NCBI RefSeq assembly: GCF_900103125.1
Contig: NZ_FNJV01000001.1
Span: 744,001-808,000 of the forward strand
DNA length: 64,000 nt
From: Mucilaginibacter sp. OK268
Lineage (GTDB): Bacteria > Bacteroidota > Bacteroidia > Sphingobacteriales > Sphingobacteriaceae
Direction: 5' to 3'
Shown: one piece after another, positions 9,596 to 18,610 of the stretch
Layout of the letters: every line of letters starts with the position of its first letter
Numbering within the stretch: position 1 is the first letter of the stretch
Translations under genes and position numbers: made by a program
Notes under the pieces: generated by a model
The model's input: the letters and a program-made list of their open reading frames with translations, nothing else
The model's database searches: none
Told to the model about the DNA's origin: nothing

Positions 9596-10303
9596 TTATC
9601 CGCAATCGCCATCGGGTGAGCATGATTCACCTTCAATAATGGTCAATGAGAGTTTCTTGTTTTCCTGTTGCCATTCAGTAAATGATTTTTCGATAGTTTC
9701 CAGGAATACCGGTACAGCCTGTGCACCTGATACGCCGTATTTATTGTTCATCACAAAAAATGGAACGCCGCGGATACCTAATTGCTGCGCCTGGGCAATA
9801 TCGTATTTTACCTCATCGGCATAAACATCACTTTCCAATACCTGTTTAACTTCGGCGGCATCTAAACCAATGCCGGTTCCCAACTTAATAAGGGTGTCTT
9901 TATCGTCCATGTTCAGGCCTTCGGTAAAATAAGCTTTAAACAGGGCTTCTTCAGCGGCATCGCCTAAACCGTGCTTTTTAGCAAGATGCGTAAAACGGTG
10001 CGCATTGAAACTATTGGCTACTACGGCGCGGTCCATATTATAGGTTAATCCTACCTCTGCGGCCATTTGGGTTACATGATCGTTCAGTTGGGCAGCATAA
10101 TCCAGTGTCCAGCCTTTTGCATCGGCCAGGTACTGGTTAATATTGATGGACGGGTCGGTTTTGATATCCGGGTTAAGCTGAAAGCTTTTCCACTCAATTT
10201 CTACCTGCTCCTGGTGCCCTGATTGTTGCAGCGCATCTTCAAACCTGCGTTTGCCAATGTAGCAAAACGGGCACATCACATCAGACCATATCTCTATTTT
10301 CAT
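9596..10303 (-). CDS. DsbA-family oxidoreductase (FrnE-like)
   Basis: A 235-residue cytoplasmic thioredoxin-fold protein (DSBA domain). It starts MKIEIWSDVMCPFCYIG, with the redox motif Cys11-Pro-Phe-Cys14. The cis-Pro segment IRGVPFFVMNNKYGVSGAQ lies near residues 180-200. The ATG at 10303 was chosen over a longer reading because the fold begins there and an AGAGAGA stretch precedes it. FrnE-type members act in polyketide isomerisation or oxidative-stress disulfide chemistry; the role here is not determined. The C-terminus carries a second Cys pair in SCSPDGDCG. It is divergent from the acetolactate decarboxylase gene. Confidence 0.88.
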   Translation of the reverse strand: MKIEIWSDVMCPFCYIGKRRFEDALQQSGHQEQVEIEWKSFQLNPDIKTDPSININQYLADAKGWTLDYAAQLNDHVTQMAAEVGLTYNMDRAVVANSFNAHRFTHLAKKHGLGDAAEEALFKAYFTEGLNMDDKDTLIKLGTGIGLDAAEVKQVLESDVYADEVKYDIAQAQQLGIRGVPFFVMNNKYGVSGAQAVPVFLETIEKSFTEWQQENKKLSLTIIEGESCSPDGDCG

Positions 10304-10467
10304 ATTCTCTCTTTCTTTAGAAAGTGCAAAGTTAGCATACACACATCACCCGGTAGTAAAAGCAAAGTAAAATTTGTAATACCATGGAATAATGTATCCT
10401 TTAATATTTGCCGGATTGCCGAAAAAACGATTGTTTTGCTGCCACATTTACAACACATTACTTATTT

Positions 10468-11268
10468 ATGAAAAATACCCCTATCTATCTCTTAATGGCT
10501 GTGATTTGTTGCAGCTTTACGGTTTCTGCACAGCAAAAGGCGAAGCCTGATAATACTAATAATTTATTCAGCGCTGGTTTAGCTTCGGCGTTTATTGGAG
10601 GTTTGTATGATTCGTATTATCCTTACAAACAATTGAAACAACACGGCAATTTTGGTTTAGGCGCCCCGGCCCGGCTCGATGGTGAATTACTTATTTTTAA
10701 AGGACATCTTTATCAAACACAGGCCACCGGCAAAACCACCGAAATACCCGACACCGGCAAAACCCCTTATGCGGTAGTGTGCTTTTTTAATGCTGCGAAA
10801 GTGTATAAGCATAACGGAACATTAAACAAAGCCGCGTTTTACAGTTATTTGGATAGTTTGCTGACCAACCAGAATGGTATTTATGCCATCCACATCAGTG
10901 GTAAATTTAAGCTGGTAAAAACAAGGGCATTCCCGCCGGTTGAAAAGCCGTATTTGCCACTGGCTTCGATGCTGGACAGGCAACACTTTTTTGACCATGC
11001 GAATATGAACGGCGACCTGATCGGTTTCCGGATCCCCAAGTTTATGGAAGGCCCGCATATTGCCGGTTATCACTTTCACTTTTTGTCGACTGATAAAGCA
11101 TTCGGTGGGCATGTGGTTGATCTGATAGCCGAAGATATTACGGTTGAAATTGACCCACTAAGTAGCTTTACCCTGGATGTGCCGCAAACCTCCGATTTTG
11201 ATCATTTCGATTTTGCGAAGGATCGTAAAGAAGAGATCAAAAGCGTAGAGAACGGCAAAAAGCAGTAG
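10468..11268 (+). CDS. Alpha-acetolactate decarboxylase with signal peptide
   Basis: A 266-residue protein of the acetolactate decarboxylase family, which converts 2-acetolactate to acetoin. The zinc ligands His202, His204 and His215 (GYHFHFLSTDKAFGGH) keep the spacing of the Brevibacillus enzyme's His194, His196 and His207. The N-terminal MKNTPIYLLMAVICCSFTVS followed by AQQ is a clear Bacteroidetes signal peptide, so the protein should be exported to the periplasm or outside. That is unusual for a Gram-negative, where this enzyme is usually cytoplasmic and beside acetolactate synthase. No acetolactate synthase or acetoin gene is nearby. The start is the ATG directly before the signal sequence. 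Confidence 0.85.
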   Translation: MKNTPIYLLMAVICCSFTVSAQQKAKPDNTNNLFSAGLASAFIGGLYDSYYPYKQLKQHGNFGLGAPARLDGELLIFKGHLYQTQATGKTTEIPDTGKTPYAVVCFFNAAKVYKHNGTLNKAAFYSYLDSLLTNQNGIYAIHISGKFKLVKTRAFPPVEKPYLPLASMLDRQHFFDHANMNGDLIGFRIPKFMEGPHIAGYHFHFLSTDKAFGGHVVDLIAEDITVEIDPLSSFTLDVPQTSDFDHFDFAKDRKEEIKSVENGKKQ

Positions 11269-11474
11269 TACCTGTTTAATGGACAGGCTTTTGGCTAAAA
11301 ATAATTATGGTGATGGCTATTCTTTATAAAAGTAATTTTTAATAAATTCGGAATAATTATAAACCCGATTATTAGAAACTTACTGACCGGCGCAAGCCGG
11401 TGCCCTAAAATTGATATGCCATACATACCTTTGCCATCGCCAAATCGCTATGCTGCCTTAAATCCCGAAGTGTA

Positions 11475-12707
11475 ATGAAGCATAAGAACAGATCGCGGAT
11501 ATTTTGGCTTGGTATCATCTTATTGATCGTACCAGGGCTGGTACATGCTTACCTGCTGATGCCTTTCCCGGGAAGCCAGGATCTGAATGCTATTACTATA
11601 TGTTATTATCTCGAAAAAATTGTAAACCCTTTGCGTGTTATAGGTGCTTTACTGATTGTTTGGTATCTGGTTAAATATTACGCGAAAAACACGGTAAGAG
11701 GTAAAATTGTAAAAATAGTACTACTACTGCTTTGTTTAGGCAGCTTTTACTTTACAGATATCGCCTACAAGGCCGAAACCATGTTTAAGGAAACTGATGC
11801 TATAAAATTTGCTAACGGTCTTACCAACAAAGTACCTCTCAACTATGTGATCATAGGGGTTGTGAATAATGGCGTGGCCAAAGCTTATCCGGTAGTTTAC
11901 CTGGGCTATCACCATAAAGTACAGGATCAGGTTGGGCAACAACCTGTTTTGGTAACCTATTGTACCATGTGTCGTACCGGTAGGGTATACAATCCGGTTA
12001 TTAACGGTGCCCGGCAAAATTTCAGGCTGGTAGGGGCGAGGCATTATAATGCCATTATTGAGGACGAAAGTACCAAAACCTGGTGGTACCAGGCTACAGG
12101 TAATGCTGCAGTGGGTGAATTGAAAGGCCATCAGTTACAGGAATTGCCTTACGAGCAATCAACCCTGGGCGCATGGCTGCAAAAGCATCCAACCTCATTG
12201 ATCATGCAGCCTGATAAATTGTATGCCTCCGATTACGCCGATCTGAAAAATTACGACCGCATACAAGCTATTGATCGCGATAGCACCCTTAAAAATAAAG
12301 ATTCCCTGATCCGTAAAAGCTGGGTGGTGGGTGTAATTATCAACGGGAAAGCCAGGGCATATGATTGGAGGCGTTTAAATAATAAACACTTGCTTAATGA
12401 CGAGTTTGACCACCACTCGTTGCTATTGGGTATTGAGCATGATAGTCTTACTTACCATGCCTGGAATACTGTCGTAAATGGCAAAACCCTGCATTTTAAC
12501 CTGGGCAATGATGGTCTGCTGACCGACCTGGAAACGGCTTCTGTTTGGGATTGGGATGGCTTGTGTATCTTCGGGACTCAAAAAGGGCAGCGTCTTGCTA
12601 AAGTACAGGCTTACCAGGAATACTGGCGCTCCTGGAAACATTTTCACCCGGCCACTACTTTCTGGAAAGGTGGCGAAATGGAAGAACCAATGGCTGGTAT
12701 TTATTAA
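11475..12707 (+). CDS. DUF3179-domain membrane-anchored protein
   Basis: A 410-residue protein. Residues 1-95 hold about three hydrophobic segments that would anchor it in the inner membrane. The rest is the DUF3179 domain, with Cys163 and Cys166 in TYCTMCRTGRVY, the FRLVGARHYNAI block, the SKTWW-type motif (TKTWWYQATG) and a second half with KARAYDW. The family has no assigned activity; the conserved cysteines suggest metal or redox chemistry. Its stop codon is two bases from the stop of the convergent gene at 12710. Confidence 0.85.
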   Translation: MKHKNRSRIFWLGIILLIVPGLVHAYLLMPFPGSQDLNAITICYYLEKIVNPLRVIGALLIVWYLVKYYAKNTVRGKIVKIVLLLLCLGSFYFTDIAYKAETMFKETDAIKFANGLTNKVPLNYVIIGVVNNGVAKAYPVVYLGYHHKVQDQVGQQPVLVTYCTMCRTGRVYNPVINGARQNFRLVGARHYNAIIEDESTKTWWYQATGNAAVGELKGHQLQELPYEQSTLGAWLQKHPTSLIMQPDKLYASDYADLKNYDRIQAIDRDSTLKNKDSLIRKSWVVGVIINGKARAYDWRRLNNKHLLNDEFDHHSLLLGIEHDSLTYHAWNTVVNGKTLHFNLGNDGLLTDLETASVWDWDGLCIFGTQKGQRLAKVQAYQEYWRSWKHFHPATTFWKGGEMEEPMAGIY

Positions 12708-12709
12708 GC

Positions 12710-13009
12710 TTATCCTTCAATAACTGCCACAATTTTACCAATGTCGGTATCGCTCATCAGTTCTTCTTCGGGCATGTTGGGGTAGTATTTGTTCAGGATC
12801 TTTTTAATGAGGAGGTAGCTTTCTATAGATTGAATAGGAGGATTGGCCAACTCATTGATGATAGAACCTACCATCTTGATCTTTTTAGCCTCGTACTGGT
12901 TCAGCACGAAATCTGAGGTCTTTTTTTTGCGACTGGCAACAATCAATTCATCAAGTTTCTTGATGTCTTCAACCAAGTCCATCAGCTTTAATACTTCCAC
13001 CTTTTTCAT
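12710..13009 (-). CDS. Conserved small hypothetical protein
   Basis: A 99-residue soluble, helix-rich protein starting MKKVEVLKLMDLVEDIKKL. The ATG at 13009 is preferred; a TTG six codons upstream could extend it. The charged, Leu/Ile-periodic sequence suggests an all-helical or coiled-coil fold. No family is recognised. It is convergent with the DUF3179 gene and divergent from the DUF5009 gene. Confidence 0.6.
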   Translation of the reverse strand: MKKVEVLKLMDLVEDIKKLDELIVASRKKKTSDFVLNQYEAKKIKMVGSIINELANPPIQSIESYLLIKKILNKYYPNMPEEELMSDTDIGKIVAVIEG

Positions 13010-13103
13010 CGGGTCAAAATTAAACAATTATTTGTGCCGCTAAATAACATTCAGTTAATATGTAAAAATAAAGGGCAAAACATTTTTTAACCAAGGGTTT
13101 TAG

Positions 13104-13125
13104 CTTAACTTTTATATGGTTTAAA
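13104..13125 (+). promoter_or_regulatory. Shared upstream motif, copy 1
   Basis: CTTAACTTTTATATGGTTTA then AAT, 76 bases before the DUF5009 start codon. It is repeated with one mismatch at 14343-14365 before the small exported gene at 14428. It may be a promoter core or operator. Confidence 0.35.
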
Positions 13126-13201
13126 TGGTGATTCTGGTTAAATAATTACTTTTTATCTACCTTTAAAAAGTATATTGTTCAATTGATATTGAAACATATT
13201 T

Positions 13202-14299
13202 ATGCCTGTAAGCCAAGTCTCTAAACCAATCCCCACACGTCTGCTCTCCCTTGATCTTCTTCGCGGCTTTATTATGGTATTGCTTGCCATAGAGTCAACA
13301 GGGATATATGATTATTTGTACGAGCATACACACGGGCGCTTCATAGAGCAATTTACGCATCATCCATGGCATGGACTTCATTTTTGGGACCTGGTACAGC
13401 CCGTTTTTATGTTTATAGCTGGAGTGGCTATGGCGTTTTCGTTAAATAAACAATGGAGTAATGGCGTTACATGGAACCAAACATTTAAAAAAAATTTGAT
13501 CCGCTGCGGCTGGCTGTTCTTTTGGGGTGTGCTGGATTATGCTGTTCGTCCGAAAGGCTTATCTTTTGAACTGTGGGACGTATTAACCCAGCTTTCATTT
13601 ACTACGTTAATAGCTTTCCTGATCATAAGATGGAACCCACTGGCACAAATTGGCGTATGCATCGGTTTGCTGTTACTTACCGAAGCACTCTACCGGTTTA
13701 TCCACATACCTGGTTTCGACCAGCCATTTACCGATCAGCATAATTTTGGTAATTATATCGATCTGCTACTCATGAATAAGATCAATAGTGGTGGCTGGGT
13801 AGCTATAAACTGTATCCCAACCGCTGTACATACCATTGCAGGGGCACTGGTGGGTAAGCTGCTGTTAAACGGTAATCATAAATTAAGGCAACTCCTGCTT
13901 TGGGGGCTCGCCTGCCTTGTAATTGGTTATGGCCTTGACGCATTGAGCATAACTCCCATAATTAAGCGCATAGCAACAACTTCATTTACAATTACCTCGT
14001 TAGGCTGGTGCCTGTGGTTTTTAGCCATCTGTTACTGGTGGGTTGATGTATTGGGGCATCGTAAATACCTAACCTTTTTTACTATTGTTAGTATGAACTC
14101 CATTTTTATTTACCTGTTTTTTGAAATTGTTGGCGGCCGCTGGTTCAATGGCTATATAAGCAGTATCAGTAATGGTGTTTTAAGCTGGCTCAACGCCGGT
14201 GAATTACTTAAAGTGATTGTGGCTGCTATTTGCATTTTTGGACTGGAATGGCTGCTCTGCTACTTTCTTTATAAGAAAAAGATATTTTTCAAATTGTAG
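13202..14299 (+). CDS. DUF5009 / HGSNAT-like membrane acyltransferase
   Basis: A 365-residue protein with about ten membrane helices, beginning RLLSLDLLRGFIMVLLAIE. This is the signature of the DUF5009 family, related to heparan-alpha-glucosaminide N-acetyltransferase (DUF1624-like). The HPWHGLHFWDLVQPVFMFIAG segment carries the conserved His and Asp of the presumed acyl-transfer site. Members probably move acyl groups across the membrane onto extracytoplasmic sugars. The region 13104-13125 upstream is repeated before the small exported gene at 14428, so the two may share a promoter type. Confidence 0.85.
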   Translation: MPVSQVSKPIPTRLLSLDLLRGFIMVLLAIESTGIYDYLYEHTHGRFIEQFTHHPWHGLHFWDLVQPVFMFIAGVAMAFSLNKQWSNGVTWNQTFKKNLIRCGWLFFWGVLDYAVRPKGLSFELWDVLTQLSFTTLIAFLIIRWNPLAQIGVCIGLLLLTEALYRFIHIPGFDQPFTDQHNFGNYIDLLLMNKINSGGWVAINCIPTAVHTIAGALVGKLLLNGNHKLRQLLLWGLACLVIGYGLDALSITPIIKRIATTSFTITSLGWCLWFLAICYWWVDVLGHRKYLTFFTIVSMNSIFIYLFFEIVGGRWFNGYISSISNGVLSWLNAGELLKVIVAAICIFGLEWLLCYFLYKKKIFFKL

Positions 14300-14342
14300 T
14301 TAAACAAGCTGTGTGTTTTGTTAGGCTGACAGCGATTTTTAT

Positions 14343-14365
14343 CTTAACTTTTGTATGGTTTAAAT
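14343..14365 (+). promoter_or_regulatory. Shared upstream motif, copy 2
   Basis: CTTAACTTTTGTATGGTTTA then AAT, 62 bases before the ATG at 14428. It matches 13104-13125 except for one base. Confidence 0.35.
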
Positions 14366-14427
14366 AATATGTACTTAACTGATTTTTAACAAAAAACACA
14401 TTATCTTAGGTAAATAAAAAATACGTT

Positions 14428-14793
14428 ATGAAAAGAAAGTTTTTTACTACCGCGATGTTGGTAGGTTGCTTTATGGTTTGCCTTGCAGCCATTGCTGATT
14501 TGAATGGAAAATGGTCAGGAAAATTAGTTTTGGGTGATGGTTCCGAATACCCATTACTATACAATTTTAAAGTTGATGGCGACAAATTAACCGGAACAGC
14601 TTTAACACCAGATGGCGATGTACAAATAGCTAACGGTAAAACAGATGGTACTACTTTTTCATTCAGTGTTACTACCGGCGGCATGGATATTCCGCATACT
14701 GGAAAATTCTACGGTGATTCAACAGGTATCGACCTGGAGATCAATGGCGCAAAAGTACACTCCGTGTTAAAAAGACCCGAAGAAAAGAAATAA
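14428..14793 (+). CDS. Small exported beta-rich protein, paralogue 1 of 3
   Basis: A 121-residue protein with a signal peptide (MKRKFFTTAMLVGCFMVCLAAIA). The mature domain is about 95 residues and beta-rich, built around NGKWSGKL, FKVDGDKLTGTA, DGDVQIANGK and IPHTGKFYGDS. Two paralogues with the same blocks lie at 14960 and 20782 (reverse strand). The pattern of short strands with Gly turns suggests a small periplasmic beta-sandwich or barrel. No function is recognised; similar domains occur near glycan genes in Bacteroidetes. A terminator follows at 14859-14885. Confidence 0.75.
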   Translation: MKRKFFTTAMLVGCFMVCLAAIADLNGKWSGKLVLGDGSEYPLLYNFKVDGDKLTGTALTPDGDVQIANGKTDGTTFSFSVTTGGMDIPHTGKFYGDSTGIDLEINGAKVHSVLKRPEEKK

Positions 14794-14858
14794 ATCACAT
14801 TCCAAACTCTGGAATAACAGAGCCTTAAAGTATTTTCATACTTAAACCTCACTATCAA

Positions 14859-14885
14859 AACCTTACTAATAAGTAAGGTTTTTTT
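14859..14885 (+). terminator. Rho-independent terminator
   Basis: A nine-base stem AACCTTACT/AGTAAGGTT with an AATA loop, followed by a T run. It separates the two paralogous small genes, so each likely has its own promoter. Confidence 0.85.
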
Positions 14886-14959
14886 ATTTGGTTAAACTAT
14901 TTAACCAAAAGTTTGTATATCCATAGCAGGAAGAACATAATGCTGCCTGCAACGCCCCC

Positions 14960-15316
14960 ATGAAAAAAAAGATAGTTGTAACGGCGATGTTATTGGTATG
15001 TTTTGTGATCTGTTTTGCCGCGGTGATGAATATTAACGGAAAATGGACAGGCACACTAAAGTTGCCTAACAATACCACATTTATATTAAACTACACCTTT
15101 AAAGTTGATAGTGATAAGCTTACCGGTACAGCACATATGCCCGAAGGAGATGTGCAAATTACCGATGGTATGATCAACGGCAGCGATTTCTCCTTCAATG
15201 TACCAGTGCCCGATGGCAATGCTCCGCATACTGGCAAAATTTACCCGGATTCTATCCAGATGCATATTGTTTATAAAGGAGAGCATCTGAGCACGGTGCT
15301 CAAACGGGCTAATTAA
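14960..15316 (+). CDS. Small exported beta-rich protein, paralogue 2 of 3
   Basis: A 118-residue protein with a signal peptide (MKKKIVVTAMLLVCFVICFAA). The mature domain repeats the blocks of its neighbour: NGKWTGTL, FKVDSDKLTGTA, EGDVQITDG and PHTGKIYPDS. It is more diverged than paralogues 1 and 3 are from each other. It follows paralogue 1 after a terminator, as expected of tandem duplication with separate expression. Function unknown. Confidence 0.75.
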   Translation: MKKKIVVTAMLLVCFVICFAAVMNINGKWTGTLKLPNNTTFILNYTFKVDSDKLTGTAHMPEGDVQITDGMINGSDFSFNVPVPDGNAPHTGKIYPDSIQMHIVYKGEHLSTVLKRAN

Positions 15317-15367
15317 ACTAAGCGAGCGTACCTGAGTTTGGGAGTAGCCTTTGTAATTGAAATGGTT

Positions 15368-15504
15368 GTTTTGGCTAAAGCCAGCAAATGTTTCCATTAT
15401 CCGTCCCATAAATGGGACGGCAATGAATAGATGATTTACCTTTCATTGCCGTTGGTTTTAACCAACGGATCTCAAATGGGAGGCTATTGGCTTTAGCCCA
15501 AAAC
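15368..15504. repeat. Palindromic repeat family E, copy 1
   Basis: The ends GTTTTGGCTAAAGCC and GGCTTTAGCCCAAAAC are inverted. Inside are two further hairpins, CCGTCCCATAAATGGGACGG at 15401-15420 and CCGTTGGTTTTAACCAACGG at 15449-15468. A second copy lies at 60911-61091. Confidence 0.85.
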
Positions 15505-15595
15505 GTTATTAAATATGTCTGAGTCTTACCCAATTAAAACTTATTTTTTATTGGGCATTGCTTATTAAACGTACAGCTACTACCTTTGCGGCAAC

Positions 15596-15967
15596 ATGCT
15601 GCAACGTTTTACAGCCTATTTACTCATCGTTTCGCTGATCACGGTTAATTTCTCGCGGTTCTTTATTTACGCGGGTTTTGAACTGAACAGGAACTACATT
15701 GCCACCAAGCTTTGCGAAAACCGGAATAAACCCTGGTTGCATTGCGATGGTAAATGTTATTTCGCGAAAAAGATAAAACAGGCAGAGGAAAAGCAGGCCA
15801 GCGATGAAAGGCAATCGCAAAAGAGCCTCTTTCAGGAAGTTTATGTAGCCAGTTCAACGGTTATTAAATTTCACTCCAGCTTGTTGCAAGTTATTGTGAC
15901 CCCTTATGATTGCACCCTTCCGGTTAAACCAGACGGTGCCATCTTCCAGCCTCCGCAGTTAGGATAA
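15596..15967 (+). CDS. Small membrane protein with Cys motif, head of a metal-uptake operon
   Basis: A 123-residue protein with one N-terminal membrane segment (about residues 5-28) and a Cys-rich stretch Cys40-x9-Cys50-x3-Cys54 (LCENRNKPWLHCDGKC). The remainder is charged and ends in a short hydrophobic and Pro-rich tail. It precedes a TonB receptor, a PepSY membrane protein and a heavy-metal-binding lipoprotein on the same strand, so a role in handling copper, iron or another metal is inferred. The family is not named here. A palindromic repeat lies between it and the receptor. Confidence 0.65.
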   Translation: MLQRFTAYLLIVSLITVNFSRFFIYAGFELNRNYIATKLCENRNKPWLHCDGKCYFAKKIKQAEEKQASDERQSQKSLFQEVYVASSTVIKFHSSLLQVIVTPYDCTLPVKPDGAIFQPPQLG

Positions 15968-16031
15968 TTCCCATTTTATTTTCCCGGATCTTTTTGATTG
16001 ATGGCTTTGCTATGCGCTTTCGCGTGTGGTA

Positions 16032-16180
16032 TTGTCTGAATCAGAATTGACAGAATTTTAGGATTAGCAAAATAAGTTTGAAACTTATGCGTGTGCTTTT
16101 GCATACCAATTGTTTCGCTACATTTTATCTGAACCAGAATCCTGTTAATTCTAAAATTCTGTAAATTCTGATTCAGACAA
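16032..16180. repeat. Palindromic repeat family I
   Basis: Imperfect inverted arms of about 34 bases: TTGTCTGAATCAGAATTGAC at 16032 pairs with GTAAATTCTGATTCAGACAA ending at 16180. The loop is about 80 bases. It fills most of the 289-base gap before the TonB receptor. Confidence 0.75.
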
Positions 16181-16256
16181 CATCAATTCACCCCCGGGAA
16201 ACTCATCATTCTATACTAAATTTTATACCGGGGCTTCGGCTCCTGATTGTTTATTC

Positions 16257-18608
16257 ATGAAAAAATATCTAAGTCTATTTATACTTTTTATATCAATTTA
16301 TACCCGGTCATACGGCCAAACTACTTTACAAGGAACCATTACAGATGCCAATACGCATGAAGCACTGGTGGGCGCATCCATATGTAAAGCCGATGCCACA
16401 ACAGGCGTAAAGCTGGCAACAACCAACGCAAAAGGTCATTTTACCATTAATGCGCAGGGCGTTACCAAACTTAAGTTTGCCATGGTAGGTTATAATGCAC
16501 GCATGGTAGATGTGACCACGTTAAAAGGGCATGATCTGGACATCGCCCTGGAACCATCTACCGTAGATCTGCAGCCCGTGGTGGTAACCGCCAGCAGGGA
16601 AGGGCAGGCCCGTCAGGATGCGCCTATCGCCATCAGCAAGATAAATTCTACCCAAATAAAAGATGCCAAAGCCACCGCCTTATATCAGCTATTGAACAAG
16701 GTTGCCGGTGTGTATATGGTGAACCTGGGCAACGAGCAGCACACCATGGCTATCCGTCAACCTATTACCTATAACGCGTTGTATTTGTACATGGAAGATG
16801 GTTTGCCGATCCGTCCTACGGGGATCTTTAACCATAATTCCCTGTATGAGATCAATATGTCGGGGGTTAAGGATATCGAGGTGATCAAGGGTCCGGCTTC
16901 ATCGCTTTATGGCAGTAACTCCATTGGTGGTGCGGTTAACTTTATTACCCAGGGGCCGCCTACAGGTTACGCCGGCAATGTTTCTGTTCAGGGCGATAAT
17001 TACCACTACCGCCGGGTTGATGCCGATGGTGGTTTTAGTCAGGGTAAATTTGGTTTGTATGTGGGTGGTTATGTAGCTCACCAGAAAAACAGCTGGCAGG
17101 ATTACTCCGACTTCGACAAGTACTCGGTTAATTTTAAAACCACGTATGATTTTAATGCCACAACTCGCTTAACCACGGCTGCTGCTTATAATTACCTCGA
17201 CACCCAAACACCGGGTAGTTTGGATAGCACCCGTTTTTACAGCCGTAAGTATAGCGCCAATCAGCGTTTCACTTATCGTAGAGTCAAAGCTTTCCGGGCA
17301 AGCACCCGTCTGGATCATCAGTGGGACGATAAGAACAGCACTTTTGTAACCTTGTTTTTCCGCGATAACTCTACCGCACAGCTGCCCAGCTACTATATCT
17401 CCGATGTACGGGACAATACGGGCAAATATGTAAGCTCGAACGGACAGGTGAATGATCAGAAATTCCAGAGCTACGGTTTACTGGCCCAGCACCGTGTGGA
17501 TATTGATTTTCTGCATTCGCGTTTAATTGGCGGTGTTTATATGGATGATAGTCCGAGCTCGTACTATGCCCAGTATCTGAACATTGATAAAGATGTGCAG
17601 AATAACTACTACACCGGCTTTACCAATACGGGCAGGTACATCGATAACTATAACATCAAGCTATTCAATACGGCTGCTTACTTACAGTATGAAATAAAAC
17701 CGATAGAGGCTCTGCGCATTGTAGGCGGGCTGCGTTACGACCGTGTGCATTATGATTTTACCAACAGCATCCCGGCAGGCCAAACCAAGTATAAGGAACA
17801 GGAAACCAATAACTTTAATATTCTAGCACCAAAACTGGGTTTAACTTACGATCTGGGACATAACAAAGGTTTCTATGCCAACTACAGCGTAGGTTTTCAA
17901 CCACCAGAAACCGGCGATCTGTACAGCTCGCGCCAGTTAACACCATTGAAGCAAGCCACTTTTGATAATTATGAAGTAGGCGGATGGTTTTCGGCGTTCA
18001 ACAAAAAGCTATACTTTGAATTGAGTTTGTTTGATATGGAAGGGCGTAACGAGATCATTAGTCAGCTGTTGCCCGATAATACTACGCAAAACCAAAACGC
18101 GGGCGCAACCCGTCACCGTGGTGTAGAGTATTCCGTAACCGTAGCTCCTGTTAAAGAATTGACCTTCAGGTTTAGCGGCACCAACGCTCGTCATACTTAT
18201 GTAGAATATAGCGAGGTACGCACCAGCAACGGAACCAGTACGGTGATCAGCTATAATGGTAACCGCATGAATAATGCGCCGGCCTGGATAGCCAACTCCG
18301 AGCTTACCTATAAGCCGCAGTATCTGCCAGGTTTCAGGATAGCTACCGAGTGGCAGCACATCAACCAATACTATACCAATCCGGCCAATACCAAAACCTA
18401 CAGCGGTTACGATATTTATAACCTACGTTTGGGCTATGATATCAAAAGCAGCGTGATCAAAGGGGCGGGCATCTGGTTTAACGTGTTGAACCTAACCAAT
18501 AAGTTGTATGCCACCACGGTAACCAGCAACCAATACGGCGATACGTATAATGCCGCGCCGCCGCGTACTTACACTTTGGGCATCAGTTACTCTTTTTCAA
18601 AATATTGA
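16257..18608 (+). CDS. TonB-dependent outer-membrane receptor, probable metal or metal-chelate uptake
   Basis: A 783-residue outer-membrane protein. It has a signal peptide (residues 1-20, ending SYGQ), a carboxypeptidase-like regulatory domain at about 22-105 (TLQGTITDANTHEALVGASI), a plug at about 120-235 (VVVTASREGQARQDAPIAIS, VIKGPASSLYGSNSIGGAVN) and a 22-strand barrel ending in the aromatic GISYSFSKY. There is no SusD partner, so import of a small chelate is more likely than of a glycan. The downstream PepSY protein and metal-binding lipoprotein point to copper, iron or a siderophore. Its stop codon lies two bases before the next gene's ATG. Confidence 0.9.
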   Translation: MKKYLSLFILFISIYTRSYGQTTLQGTITDANTHEALVGASICKADATTGVKLATTNAKGHFTINAQGVTKLKFAMVGYNARMVDVTTLKGHDLDIALEPSTVDLQPVVVTASREGQARQDAPIAISKINSTQIKDAKATALYQLLNKVAGVYMVNLGNEQHTMAIRQPITYNALYLYMEDGLPIRPTGIFNHNSLYEINMSGVKDIEVIKGPASSLYGSNSIGGAVNFITQGPPTGYAGNVSVQGDNYHYRRVDADGGFSQGKFGLYVGGYVAHQKNSWQDYSDFDKYSVNFKTTYDFNATTRLTTAAAYNYLDTQTPGSLDSTRFYSRKYSANQRFTYRRVKAFRASTRLDHQWDDKNSTFVTLFFRDNSTAQLPSYYISDVRDNTGKYVSSNGQVNDQKFQSYGLLAQHRVDIDFLHSRLIGGVYMDDSPSSYYAQYLNIDKDVQNNYYTGFTNTGRYIDNYNIKLFNTAAYLQYEIKPIEALRIVGGLRYDRVHYDFTNSIPAGQTKYKEQETNNFNILAPKLGLTYDLGHNKGFYANYSVGFQPPETGDLYSSRQLTPLKQATFDNYEVGGWFSAFNKKLYFELSLFDMEGRNEIISQLLPDNTTQNQNAGATRHRGVEYSVTVAPVKELTFRFSGTNARHTYVEYSEVRTSNGTSTVISYNGNRMNNAPAWIANSELTYKPQYLPGFRIATEWQHINQYYTNPANTKTYSGYDIYNLRLGYDIKSSVIKGAGIWFNVLNLTNKLYATTVTSNQYGDTYNAAPPRTYTLGISYSFSKY

Positions 18609-18610
18609 TC

